DNA of 64,000 nucleotides, from the NCBI GenBank assembly GCA_963708855.1, contig CAVPUM010000002.1, positions 30,619 to 94,618 of the forward strand, in the 5' to 3' direction. The notes beneath the pieces were generated by a model. That model worked only from the letters and a program-made list of their open reading frames with translations, ran no database searches and was not told the DNA's origin. The translations under genes were made by a program, and so were the position numbers. Below, piece by piece: positions 9,556 through 17,676 of the stretch. This DNA comes from CAIWHR01 sp963708855. Lineage in GTDB: Bacteria > Pseudomonadota > Gammaproteobacteria > Burkholderiales > Casimicrobiaceae. How positions within the stretch are numbered: the stretch's first letter is position 1; the number at the start of each line of letters is the position of its first letter.

Positions 9556-10134
9556 TTGAACGTGCCACCACGCTCGCTGTGTGCGGCAAGGCCGCATCCC
9601 GCTGCGTGGGACCAGCCTTCGGCTGTCCTGCGGCCTTCGGCCTGGTGTTCGCCGCGCCGCGCGAGGGAGCACGCTGCCCTTGGGGCGGCCGCCGTCGTCT
9701 TCGCGGTGACCGTCGCGCTTCCCGCATCGGCAGCGGATTACCGTTCCACCGGCGAGGCGGCGACGCTCCTCTACGATGCTCCGTCGACCAAGGCCAGGCC
9801 GCTCTTCGTGCTTGGCCGCGATGTGCCGCTCGAGGTGATCGTCCCCGTCGAGGGCTGGATCAAGGTGCGCGATGCCGGGGGCACGATCGGCTGGGTGGAA
9901 AAGCGCGCGCTGGCCGAGAGGCGCACGCTCGTCGTTCGGGTCCCGCTGGCGGAAGTGCGGGCCCATCCGGACGACGCCGCGCCGCTCGTCTTCCGCGCCG
10001 AGCAGAACGTCCTGCTGGAACTGGCCGAGCAAGCCGCCGGCGCGAGCACGACGGCGACACCTGGTTGGGTGGGCGTGAGGCATCGCGACGGCCAGACGGG
10101 GTACGTACGCATTGCGCAGGTGTTCGGGCTTTGA
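9556..10134 (+). CDS. Exported SH3-like protein between secB and gpsA
   Basis: A predicted 192-residue protein starting two bases after secB. After a long hydrophilic lead, residues about 42-59 (AALGAAAVVFAVTVALPASA) form a signal peptide ending ASA-A. The mature part has two bacterial-SH3-like repeats: ATLLYDAPSTKARPLFVLG...GWIKVRDAGGTIGWVEKRAL and AEVRAHPDDAAPLVFRAEQNVLLELAE...GWVGVRHRDGQTGYVRIAQVFGL. A protein of this type is common between secB and gpsA in betaproteobacteria. The role is unknown; SH3b modules often bind peptidoglycan or act as envelope scaffolds. The true start may be further inside, closer to the signal peptide. Confidence 0.72.
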   Translation: MNVPPRSLCAARPHPAAWDQPSAVLRPSAWCSPRRAREHAALGAAAVVFAVTVALPASAADYRSTGEAATLLYDAPSTKARPLFVLGRDVPLEVIVPVEGWIKVRDAGGTIGWVEKRALAERRTLVVRVPLAEVRAHPDDAAPLVFRAEQNVLLELAEQAAGASTTATPGWVGVRHRDGQTGYVRIAQVFGL

Positions 10135-10245
10135 CAAGCAGGGTCCGGCTCGAAGCGCCTTGCCCTCTGCGGTGCGCAGACAATCGGACTGAATTCGTGT
10201 CCGTCCCTGCCTTTCCCTCGAGGGGAAGACGGTCGGCCGAAGGCC

Positions 10246-11274
10246 GTGGCTGACCTGGATTCTCCTTCGATCGCGGTCATCGGCGCCGGGGCCTGGGGGA
10301 CCGCGCTTGCATTGCATCTTTCCCGCCGGGCCGACCTTGCGGTCACGCTCTGGGCGCGTGACCGCGAGCAGGCCCGTTCGATCGCAGTCCGGCGCGTCAA
10401 CGAAAAGTATCTGCCCGGCTTCGCCTTGCCGGACGCGCTCGCCGTCGGGGCCGAGGTCGCGACGGTCGTGAATGCGAGTCTGCTCGTCGTCGCGACACCG
10501 GTCGCGGCACTCCCAGCCGTGGCCCGGGAACTGGCGTCGGCCGGTGCCCGCGCGCCTCTGGTATGGCTTTCGAAGGGCTTCCTCGCGGTTCCCGTAACCG
10601 CGGCGCATCCGGCAGGCGTGGCGCTCCCGCACCAGGTCCTGGCGTCGCTGTGGAGTGCGCCCATAGGTGCCGTCTCGGGGCCGAGTTTTGCCGAGGAAGT
10701 CGCGCGCGGACTGCCGACGGCCGTCGCGGTCGCTGCGACGGATGCCGCTGTCGCGTCACACGTCGCCTCGCTGCTGCGCGCGGAAACGCTGCGCGCCTAC
10801 GAAAGCGACGACATCGCCGGAGTCGAGGTCGGCGGCGCCGTGAAGAACGTGCTGGCGATTGCCGCCGGCGCCAGCGACGGCCTGGGCTTCGGCCACAACG
10901 CGCGCGCCGCACTGATCACGCGCGGCCTCGCCGAGACGGGGCGCCTTTCCGCGGCGCTCGGCGGCCGGCGCGAAACGCTGATGGGCCTGGCCGGCCTGGG
11001 CGATCTTGTGCTCACTTGCACCGGCGACCTGTCGCGCAACCGCCGCGTGGGTCTGGCGCTCGCCGCGGGGAAATCGTTGCCCGGGATTCTCGCCGACCTG
11101 GGCCATGTCGCCGAGGGCGTGCCCGCCGCGGCGGCGGTGCGCGCGCTCGCACGCCACCACGGCGTGGAGATGCCGATCTGCGACGCGGTCCATGATGTGC
11201 TCTACGAGGGCCTCGCCCCGCGGGATGCCGTCCTGCAACTGCTCAAACGCGAGCCGCGTTCGGAGAAGCATTAG
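10246..11274 (+). CDS. gpsA: NAD(P)H-dependent glycerol-3-phosphate dehydrogenase
   Basis: GpsA reduces dihydroxyacetone phosphate to sn-glycerol 3-phosphate, the backbone for phospholipids. The 342-residue protein uses GTG as start, needed to include the Rossmann motif IAVIGAGAWGTALALHL at residues 9-25. The catalytic lysine lies in VEVGGAVKNVLAIAAG, with GPSFAEEVARGLPTA and GLGDLVLTCTGDLSRNRRVG also present. About 110 bases separate it from the SH3-like gene. The gene belongs to the conserved secB-gpsA-trmL neighbourhood. Confidence 0.95.
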   Translation: MADLDSPSIAVIGAGAWGTALALHLSRRADLAVTLWARDREQARSIAVRRVNEKYLPGFALPDALAVGAEVATVVNASLLVVATPVAALPAVARELASAGARAPLVWLSKGFLAVPVTAAHPAGVALPHQVLASLWSAPIGAVSGPSFAEEVARGLPTAVAVAATDAAVASHVASLLRAETLRAYESDDIAGVEVGGAVKNVLAIAAGASDGLGFGHNARAALITRGLAETGRLSAALGGRRETLMGLAGLGDLVLTCTGDLSRNRRVGLALAAGKSLPGILADLGHVAEGVPAAAAVRALARHHGVEMPICDAVHDVLYEGLAPRDAVLQLLKREPRSEKH

Positions 11275-11327
11275 TCCTCGTACCGGCGGGGGCGGGCCAC
11301 CACCGTCCGGCCGGGGCATCGCGGCCG

Positions 11328-11825
11328 TCAGACGGCGCCGCGGAAACCGGCCTGCCGCCAGGCCTCGTAGACCGCGACCGCCACGGCATTCGAGAGATTG
11401 AGGCTGCGCACGCCCGGCCGCATGGGAATCCTGAGCCTTGCGTCGGGCGCGAACCGCGCGCGGATGTCGTCCGGCAGCCCCGACGACTCGCGTCCGAACA
11501 CGAGGACATCTCCGGCGGCAAAGCGCGCGTCGTACAACGTCGACGGGCCATCGGTCGTGAACGCGAACCAGCGGCGCGTGCCTTCGCGGTCGAGCGCGTT
11601 GCGGCAGGCGTCGAAATCACGGTGCACGCGGACGCTCGCGTATTCGTGATAGTCGAGCCCGGCACGCTTCAATTCGCGATCGTCCATCCGAAAGCCGAGC
11701 GGCTCGACGAGGTGCAGGGTCGTCGCGGTGTTGGCTGTGAGGCGAATCACGTTGCCGGTGTTGGGCGGGATCTCGGGGTGCACGAGGACGACGGCGAAAC
11801 CGGGCGCGGAGGTTGCGGCAGGCAT
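11328..11825 (-). CDS. trmL: tRNA (cytidine(34)-2'-O)-methyltransferase
   Basis: A 165-residue SPOUT methyltransferase of the TrmL/YibK type, which methylates the wobble base of tRNA-Leu. Signature segments are VLVHPEIPPNTGNVIRLTANT at the N-terminus, LVEPLGFRMDDRELKRAGLDYHEY, LVFGRESSGLP for S-adenosylmethionine binding in the knot, and IPMRPGVRSLNLSNAVAVAVYEAWRQ. The start at 11825 (MPAATSAPGF) is preferred over 11867 because the extra 14 residues are not family-like. It follows comF with 19 bases between, so the two form a short minus-strand operon convergent with gpsA. Confidence 0.93.
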   Translation of the reverse strand: MPAATSAPGFAVVLVHPEIPPNTGNVIRLTANTATTLHLVEPLGFRMDDRELKRAGLDYHEYASVRVHRDFDACRNALDREGTRRWFAFTTDGPSTLYDARFAAGDVLVFGRESSGLPDDIRARFAPDARLRIPMRPGVRSLNLSNAVAVAVYEAWRQAGFRGAV

Positions 11826-11844
11826 GGCGGGTCCAGTGTCGTCG

Positions 11845-12618
11845 TCAGGGCGGCAACGTGCGCGCAACGACCCAGCATTCGACGCGTTCGGCGCCGGCGG
11901 ACAACAGCGTGCGCGATGCCTCGGCCAGCGTGGCGCCGGTGGTCATGACGTCGTCGACCAGGGCGATGCGTGCGCCGCGCAGCGGGGCGCGCACGGCGAA
12001 CGCGCCGCGGACATTCCGTCGGCGTTCCGCCCAGGGCAGCGCCGTCTGCGGCGGCCCGGTCGTGATCCTCGCCAACGGATCCGCGAGCGGCAGCCCGGTA
12101 CCGCGGGCCAGGCGTGCCGCGATCTCGCGCGCCTGGTTGAAGCCCCGGTCGCGCTGGCGCGCCACCGCGAGCGGAAGGGCCACGATGCGATCCGGCCGAG
12201 TGCGGCCGACCCGGCCCGCGAACGCGTCGCGCACGGCTGCGACGAGCGCAGCGCCGGCCCATTGCGCGAGCGCGATCCGGCCGCCGTACTTGATGCGCTG
12301 GAGCAGTCGATCGACCGGAAACGCATAGGCGAATGCCGCAATGGTGGCGGCGTACGGCGGGGGGGCCGCAAGGCACTTGCTGCAGGTGGCGTTCCCTGCC
12401 GAAGGGAGCGCGCAGACCGGGCACGCCGCGCCCACGCGGGGCAGCGATTCCGCGCAGGCGGCGCACAAGAGGGCGCCATCGGTGCGTTCGACGCAGAGCT
12501 CGCAGCGCTGCGGGAGCAGCAGACGCGAGAGGGCCGCGGCCAGCGATACGCCGCCGACGGTGTCGCAGTCAAATGATTCTGCGTTCGCATTTGACAAGAA
12601 CCGGACCTCCCTCGACAC
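11845..12618 (-). CDS. comF: ComF-family phosphoribosyltransferase-like protein
   Basis: About 257 residues. The N-terminal zinc-finger-like part has four CxxC pairs (CELC, CAAC, CPVC, CSKC), followed by a phosphoribosyltransferase domain with DRIVALPLAVARQRDRGFNQAREIA and the PRPP loop IALVDDVMTTGATL. ComF proteins are linked to DNA uptake in competence, but the exact biochemical role in proteobacteria is unclear. The frame stays open upstream to 12888; GTG at 12618 or TTG at 12597 is the likely start because the sequence before them is not family-like. It is divergent from bioB. Confidence 0.85.
   Translation of the reverse strand: MSREVRFLSNANAESFDCDTVGGVSLAAALSRLLLPQRCELCVERTDGALLCAACAESLPRVGAACPVCALPSAGNATCSKCLAAPPPYAATIAAFAYAFPVDRLLQRIKYGGRIALAQWAGAALVAAVRDAFAGRVGRTRPDRIVALPLAVARQRDRGFNQAREIAARLARGTGLPLADPLARITTGPPQTALPWAERRRNVRGAFAVRAPLRGARIALVDDVMTTGATLAEASRTLLSAGAERVECWVVARTLPP
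12568..12595. promoter_or_regulatory. Inverted repeat near the comF/bioB divergence, possible biotin operator
   Basis: A perfect 8-bp inverted repeat GTCAAATG (12568-12575) and CATTTGAC (12588-12595) with a 12-base spacer. Read on the minus strand as 9-base arms with a 14-base spacer, the left arm TTGTCAAAT matches the known BirA half-site TTGTAAACC at 6 of 9 positions, and the right arm matches less well. It overlaps the TTGACA hexamer at 12591-12596. It also lies within the first codons of comF if that gene starts at 12618. Confidence 0.4.
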
Positions 12619-12619
12619 T
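12591..12619 (+). promoter_or_regulatory. Candidate sigma-70 promoter for bioB
   Basis: A consensus -35 box TTGACA (12591-12596), a 17-base spacer and a weak -10 GACACT (12614-12619). Transcription would give a leader of about 190 bases before bioB. The -35 overlaps an inverted repeat that could serve as operator. The poor -10 keeps this tentative. Confidence 0.35.
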
Positions 12620-12817
12620 CGATGCCGATTGTAAGCGCCGTCGGCGAGTGTTCCGCGTGAAGCGCGCGCGTCGGCCGCGCCGCCGCCGAATTCGCCGTGA
12701 AGGTAACCCGAAGGTCGCCGCAATGCCATCTGCCGAACGTACGAGCTCCGTCGCGCCGCCCCAGGGTGCGGATTGCTCCCTCCCGGAGGGAAGGCGCGCG
12801 GCGCCAAGGGAGCCCCG

Positions 12818-13810
12818 ATGAGCGCCGTCCGCCCGGCCCGCCGGCGCAAGCCAAAGCAGCCTCCGTCGCGCTGGACCGTGGAGCGCATCCTCGAATTGTT
12901 CGAGCTCCCGTTTCCCGAACTGTTGTTTCGCGCGCAGGAAGTGCACCGTGCGCATCATGCGGGGAATTCCGTGCAGCTCTCGACGCTGATATCGATCAAG
13001 ACTGGCGGCTGTCCCGAGGACTGCGGTTACTGTCCACAGGCCAAGCGCTACCACACGGGCGTTGCGGAGCAGGCCCTCGTCGATCTCGATGCGGTCCTTG
13101 CCGCCGCCAGCGCGGCGCGCGCCCAGGGCGCCACACGCTTCTGCATGGGCGCCGCGTGGCGCGGACCGAAGGCGCGCGATCTTGCGCCGGTGCTCGCGAT
13201 GGTGCGCGAAGTGAAGGCGCTCGGGCTCGAGACGTGCTGCACGCTCGGCATGCTGAAGGACGGCCAGGCTGGTGAGCTGAAGGCTGCCGGGCTCGACTAT
13301 TACAACCACAACCTCGACACGTCGGCCGAGTTCTACGGCGAGGTGATCACGACGCGCGATTACCAGGACCGGCTCGACACGCTCGACCGCGTCCGCGGCG
13401 CGGGCATCAGCGTCTGCTGCGGCGGCATCGTCGGGATGGGCGAGTCCGCGGCGCAGCGTGCAGGGCTGATCGCGCAGCTCGCGAACCTGGACCCGTATCC
13501 GGAGTCGGTCCCGATCAACCAGCTGGTGCAGGTCGAAGGCACGCCGCTCCATGACCGGCTCGGTGGCGCGGCCGCGCTCGATCCCTTCGATTTCGTGCGC
13601 ACGATCGCCGTCGCGCGAATCACGATGCCGAAGGCCATGGTGCGGTTGTCGGCGGGCCGGCGCGAGCTGGGAGACGCCGTGCAGGCGCTGTGCTTCCTCG
13701 CCGGCGCGAACTCGATCTTCTACGGCGACAAGCTGCTGACGACCGGCAATCCCGACGTCGAGGCCGACCGCGCGCTGCTGGCGAAGCTGGGGCTCACGCC
13801 CGCCACGTGA
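12818..13810 (+). CDS. bioB: Biotin synthase
   Basis: A radical SAM enzyme that inserts sulfur into dethiobiotin to make biotin. The 330-residue protein has the cluster motif GGCPEDCGYC with cysteines at residues 65, 69 and 72, YYNHNLDTS, GISVCCGGIVGMGES and the FLAGANSIFYGDKLLTT end with the second-cluster region. ATG 12818 (MSAVRPARRR) gives the usual N-terminus; the frame is open to 12773. The stop overlaps the GTG start of bioF, so bioB, bioF, bioH and bioC form one tightly packed operon. Confidence 0.96.
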   Translation: MSAVRPARRRKPKQPPSRWTVERILELFELPFPELLFRAQEVHRAHHAGNSVQLSTLISIKTGGCPEDCGYCPQAKRYHTGVAEQALVDLDAVLAAASAARAQGATRFCMGAAWRGPKARDLAPVLAMVREVKALGLETCCTLGMLKDGQAGELKAAGLDYYNHNLDTSAEFYGEVITTRDYQDRLDTLDRVRGAGISVCCGGIVGMGESAAQRAGLIAQLANLDPYPESVPINQLVQVEGTPLHDRLGGAAALDPFDFVRTIAVARITMPKAMVRLSAGRRELGDAVQALCFLAGANSIFYGDKLLTTGNPDVEADRALLAKLGLTPAT

Positions 13811-15012
13811 CCTCAGCATTGATCGCCGATCTCGAGCGCGGCCTCGCGGCGCGACAGGCCGCGGGGCTGCAGCGGATCCGGCGCACGCTTGCCTCGCCCC
13901 AGGGGGCGCGCGTCGTCGTCGACGGACGCGAGCTCGTCTCCTTCGCGAGCAACGACTATCTCGGCCTCGCCAATCACCCGGATGTCGTCGCGGCCGCGCG
14001 CGACGGCGCAGTGCGCTGGGGAGCCGGCGCCGGCGCGTCGCACCTCATCTGCGGCCACACTGCGCCGCACGCGGCTCTCGAAACCGAGCTTGCCGCATTC
14101 GCGCGGCCATGCGCGGGGGCGCGGGCGCTGACCTTCTCGTCCGGGTATCTCGCCAATCTCGCGATCCTGACCGCGCTCGCCGGGCGCGGGGACGCGATCT
14201 TCGCGGACCGGCTCAATCATGCCTGCCTCAACGACGGCGCGCTCCTGTCGCGCGCAGAGTTCGTCCGCTACCCGCATGCGGACGTGGCCGCGCTCGCCCG
14301 TGGTCTTGCGACGTCCCGCGCGAAACGGAAGCTGATCGCCACCGACGCCGTGTTCAGCATGGACGGCGATCTGGCGCCGTTGCCGGCCCTGTGCGCGCTC
14401 GCGGAGGATTTCGACGCGTGGCTCGTCGTCGACGACGCGCACGGCTTCGGCGTGCTTGGCGCGGGGGCGAACGCGGGCCGCGGCACGCTCGCGCACTTCG
14501 GGCTTGCCTCCGAACGAATCGTGTACATGGGCACGCTCGGCAAGGCGGCCGGGGTCGCGGGCGCCTTCGTCGCCGCGCACCCGGCGGTGATCGAAACGCT
14601 GGTGCAGATCGCGCGGCCCTACATCTTCACGACGGCGGGGCCGCCGCTTGCCGCCGAAGCTCTGCGCGCCAGCCTGCGAATCCTGCGCGACGATACCGCA
14701 CGGCGCGCGCATCTCTTTGCCCTTATCGCCCGTTTCCGATCGCGCCTCTCCGGCGGGCCCTGGACGCTGCTGGACTCGTCGACGCCGATCCAGCCGCTCA
14801 TGGTCGGCGGCAACGCGGCGGCGGTCGAGCTCGCCGATGCGCTGTGGCGCCGCGGCTTCTGGGTGCCAGCGATCCGGCCGCCGACCGTGCCGAAAGGAAC
14901 GGCGCGGCTTCGCATCACGCTCACCGCGTCGCACACGCGGAGTGACGTCGATGCGCTTGCCGATGCGCTGGCCGATCTCGCGCCTGCAGTTGGTTCAAGC
15001 CGAGCGCGATGA
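13807..15012 (+). CDS. bioF: 8-amino-7-oxononanoate synthase
   Basis: A PLP enzyme that condenses pimeloyl-ACP with alanine. The 401-residue protein starts at GTG 13807, overlapping the bioB stop. It contains LVSFASNDYLGLANHP, the AGASHLICGHTAPHAALE segment, ATDAVFSMDGDLAPLPAL, LVVDDAHGFGVLG for the PLP-binding Asp and His, and the Schiff-base lysine in MGTLGKAAGVAGAF. The C-terminal IRPPTVPKGTARLRITL is typical. The next start (bioH) overlaps its stop by four bases. Confidence 0.95.
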   Translation: MTSALIADLERGLAARQAAGLQRIRRTLASPQGARVVVDGRELVSFASNDYLGLANHPDVVAAARDGAVRWGAGAGASHLICGHTAPHAALETELAAFARPCAGARALTFSSGYLANLAILTALAGRGDAIFADRLNHACLNDGALLSRAEFVRYPHADVAALARGLATSRAKRKLIATDAVFSMDGDLAPLPALCALAEDFDAWLVVDDAHGFGVLGAGANAGRGTLAHFGLASERIVYMGTLGKAAGVAGAFVAAHPAVIETLVQIARPYIFTTAGPPLAAEALRASLRILRDDTARRAHLFALIARFRSRLSGGPWTLLDSSTPIQPLMVGGNAAAVELADALWRRGFWVPAIRPPTVPKGTARLRITLTASHTRSDVDALADALADLAPAVGSSRAR

Positions 15013-15791
15013 GTGGATCGCTGCACGTGGACACGGTCGGGCACGGTTCACCGCTCGTGCTGCTCCATGGATGGGCGATGCACTCGGACATGTGGGGGCC
15101 GCTGTTGCCGCGGCTCGCGCAACGCTTTCGCGTGCACGCCGTCGATCTGCCGGGGCACGGCCACAGCGCGCCACCGCGCGAGTTCACGCTGGACGGCGTC
15201 GTCGCGGCGCTCGCTTCCCGCCTTGTCGCCGACACGCGCCCGCTCACGGTGCTCGGCTGGTCGCTGGGCGGTCTCGTCGCCATGCGCTGGGCGCAGCTGG
15301 AGCCGGCTCGGATCGGCCGCCTCGTTCTCGTCGCGACGTCGCCGCGTTTCGTCGCCGGCGACGATTGGCCGCACGCGATGTCGCATGAGACGCTGGCACG
15401 CTTCGGCGACGAGTTGCACGTCGCTTGGAAACTCACGCTCCAGCGCTTCCTGGCGCTGCAGATGCAGGGGAGCGAACATGGTCGCGCCACGCTGGCGGCG
15501 CTGAAGAGCGGGATCTTCGCGCGCGGCGAGCCGTCGCCGAAGGCGCTATTCGGTGCGCTCGCGCTGATCCGCAGCGCGGATATGCGCGGCGAGGTCGGCG
15601 ACATCGCGCAGCCGGCGCTGGTCGTTTCGGGCGCTCGCGACACGCTTGCGCCGCCCGAGGCCGGCCGGTGGCTCGCCGACCATCTGCCGGATGCGCGCTT
15701 CGCGCCGATCGCCGGCGCGGCACATGTGCCGTTTCTTTCGCATGCCGAAGCCTTCGGCGCGGCGCTCGACCCGTTTCTCGATGGCTGCTGA
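15009..15791 (+). CDS. bioH: Pimeloyl-ACP methyl ester carboxylesterase
   Basis: BioH removes the methyl group from pimeloyl-ACP methyl ester and so closes the fatty-acid-like route to pimelate. The 260-residue alpha/beta hydrolase has the oxyanion motif LVLLHGWAMHSDMW, the nucleophile Ser85 in GWSLGGL, the Asp in VVSGARDTLAPP and the His in AGAAHVPFLSH. Overlaps with bioF upstream and bioC downstream (11 bases) show operon organisation. Confidence 0.93.
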   Translation: MSGSLHVDTVGHGSPLVLLHGWAMHSDMWGPLLPRLAQRFRVHAVDLPGHGHSAPPREFTLDGVVAALASRLVADTRPLTVLGWSLGGLVAMRWAQLEPARIGRLVLVATSPRFVAGDDWPHAMSHETLARFGDELHVAWKLTLQRFLALQMQGSEHGRATLAALKSGIFARGEPSPKALFGALALIRSADMRGEVGDIAQPALVVSGARDTLAPPEAGRWLADHLPDARFAPIAGAAHVPFLSHAEAFGAALDPFLDGC

Positions 15792-16702
15792 ACTGCCGTC
15801 GGAACAGGATCCCGGCGCCACGGACCTGCGCGCGGTGCGCCGACATTTCGCTCGGGCTGCCGCGACCTACGACGGTGCGGCGGTCCTGCAGCGGGAAGTC
15901 GGGCGGCGGATGGCCGAGCGACTCGACGTGGTGAAGCTCGCGCCTGCCGCCATCCTCGACGCGGGCTGCGGCACCGGCGACGCGCGGGCGGAGCTGGCGC
16001 TGCGGTATCCGGCCGCGCGCCAGGTCGGGCTCGATGTGGCGCTGCCGATGCTCGGCGTGGCGGCGGCCAAGGCCGGGCAACGGCGATCCGGGCTCGCCCG
16101 CATGTTTTCGGCGCTCACGGGCGCATCCGGCGGCGGGCAAGCGGATTTCGTCTGCGGCGACGTCGCCGCGCTGCCGTTTGCGGGAGGGTCCTTCGACCTC
16201 GCATGGAGCAACCTGATGCTGCAGTGGGTCGGCGACCTGCCGGCGGCGCTCAAGGAACTCGGCCGCGTATTGCGCCCCGACGGACTCGTCACGTTCTCGA
16301 CGTTCGGCCCCGACACGCTGCGGGAATTGCGCGCGGCCTTCGCCGGCATCGACCGCCACACGCACGTCAGCCGGTTCACCGACATGCACGACATCGGCGA
16401 CATGCTGGTCGGCGCGGGTTTCGCCGACCCGGTGATGCACATGGAGCTCTTCACGCTCACCTACGCCGATGCTCCGGCGATGCTGCGCGACCTGAAGGCG
16501 ATCGGGGCGACCAATGCCACTCGGGCGCGGCCGCGCGCGCTGATGGGCCGGGCGCGCTGGGAGCGGGCGTTGACCGCGCTCGACGCGGCGCGGCGGGACG
16601 GCCGAATTCCGGCGACGTACGAAGTGATCTACGGCCACGCGTGGAAAGTGGCCGCCGAAGCGGACCGCGGACGGCCATGCGATCGTGCGGTTCGATGTTT
16701 AG
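15781..16702 (+). CDS. bioC: Malonyl-ACP O-methyltransferase, one frameshift near the 3' end
   Basis: BioC methylates malonyl-ACP with S-adenosylmethionine to start pimelate synthesis. The protein starts MAAELPSEQDPGATDLRAVRRHFARAAATYD, has SAM-binding ILDAGCGTGDARAELA near residue 60, ADFVCGDVAALPFAGGSFDLAWSNLMLQW, and VTFSTFGPDTLRELR, all typical of BioC. The open frame runs to 16824 with an unrelated tail. A family-like end, KRTADGHAIVRFDV with stop TAG at 16700-16702, lies in another frame, so one extra base near 16655 is inferred. Without it the protein is about 306 residues. BioD, normally next, is 6.1 kb away beyond an oxidase cluster. Confidence 0.9.
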
Positions 16703-16726
16703 CCACATCGCCGATAGGGTTATATT
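16699..16726 (+). promoter_or_regulatory. Tentative promoter in the bioC to oxidase gap
   Basis: TTAGCC (16699-16704), a 16-base spacer and TATATT (16721-16726). The -10 fits well, the -35 poorly. It could drive the gene at 16960 with a leader of about 225 bases. The 257-base gap is AT-richer than its surroundings and also holds a small hairpin AGTGT-6-ACACT at 16815-16830. I see no gene in it. Confidence 0.3.
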
Positions 16727-16959
16727 TCATGGTGCGCGAGACGCTAATTGGCGACAACAATTCTCCGGGCTGCGTACTCGTCGTGCCCACTTTCCATTGG
16801 CTTCCAATCGCTGAAGTGTTATGAGACACTCGACCGCGGCACGGCATTCAAGTAGTTCGGGCGAGGTCGTAGCGCACCCAGCGATAGCGCCTGCATTCCA
16901 TAGTACTTCGACGGCAACAAGAGCTCGCGATCGAGCCACCGTCGAGACTGGAGGAAACG

Positions 16960-17535
16960 ATGAATTGCCTCTACTATCTCGCGCCCACGCTCGAGAGCAC
17001 GCATCGGATTTCCGATGACCTGCATGCCGCGGGCCTGAAGGATTTCTTCCTTCACGTCATCTCCAAGGACGAATCCGGACTGAAACAGGAACATATCCAC
17101 TCCAGCAATTATCTGGAGACGCTGGACATTGTTCGCGATGGCTTCATCGGCGCGGCCATCGGTGCGGCAGCGGGACTGGTCGGCGCCGGATTGCTGATGT
17201 ACTTCGCGCCGTTCGGTCCCGACGTTCCCCATTACGTCTATTTCGTGATCGTCGCGGTGGCCACGATGTTCGGCGCGTGGGAAGGTGGCCTCACCGGGAT
17301 AGCCACGGAGAACAAGAACCTCAGGAAGTTCCACCGCGACATCGAGGCCGGCAAGTTCCTGATCCTGATCTATGCGCGGAAGGAGCAGGGCGCCGCGGTC
17401 AGATCCCTGATGCGCACCCGGCATCAGGAAGCCGAGTTCGTCGCCGTCCACAAGCATTTCATCAACCCGTTCCGACCTGTCAGGCGAAGGCACCACGCTC
17501 CGCAAGGCCATGAAAGCGCATTGCAGCGGGACTGA
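16960..17535 (+). CDS. Predicted membrane protein upstream of an oxidase cluster
   Basis: A 191-residue protein with a strong ribosome site (GGAGG at 16950-16954). Residues 1-60 are soluble, with LAPTLESTHRISDDLHAAGL and SSNYLETLDIVRDGFIGAA. Two membrane helices follow (about 63-84 and 91-112), then a soluble part, KNLRKFHRDIEAGKFLILIYARKEQGAAVRSLM. The layout resembles DUF1269-like or stress-response membrane proteins with a ferredoxin-like half. The end may be frame-shifted: a different frame near 17470 reads DLSGEGTTLRKAMKAHCSG and stops at 17624. The gene precedes the oxidase subunit II gene, so a link with the oxidase is possible but unproven. Confidence 0.65.
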   Translation: MNCLYYLAPTLESTHRISDDLHAAGLKDFFLHVISKDESGLKQEHIHSSNYLETLDIVRDGFIGAAIGAAAGLVGAGLLMYFAPFGPDVPHYVYFVIVAVATMFGAWEGGLTGIATENKNLRKFHRDIEAGKFLILIYARKEQGAAVRSLMRTRHQEAEFVAVHKHFINPFRPVRRRHHAPQGHESALQRD

Positions 17536-17676
17536 GCGCTTGTCCGTCAGCCAATTGCTGCTCCCGCCTGGCCACCAGCGCCTGAGGGAGGCCAGGATCG
17601 TCGTCCCGTCCGGCTGTTCGTAAATTTCACCCGTTGTCACCCGCGAAATTCCTTCCAATCAACCGGGGCCACAGCC

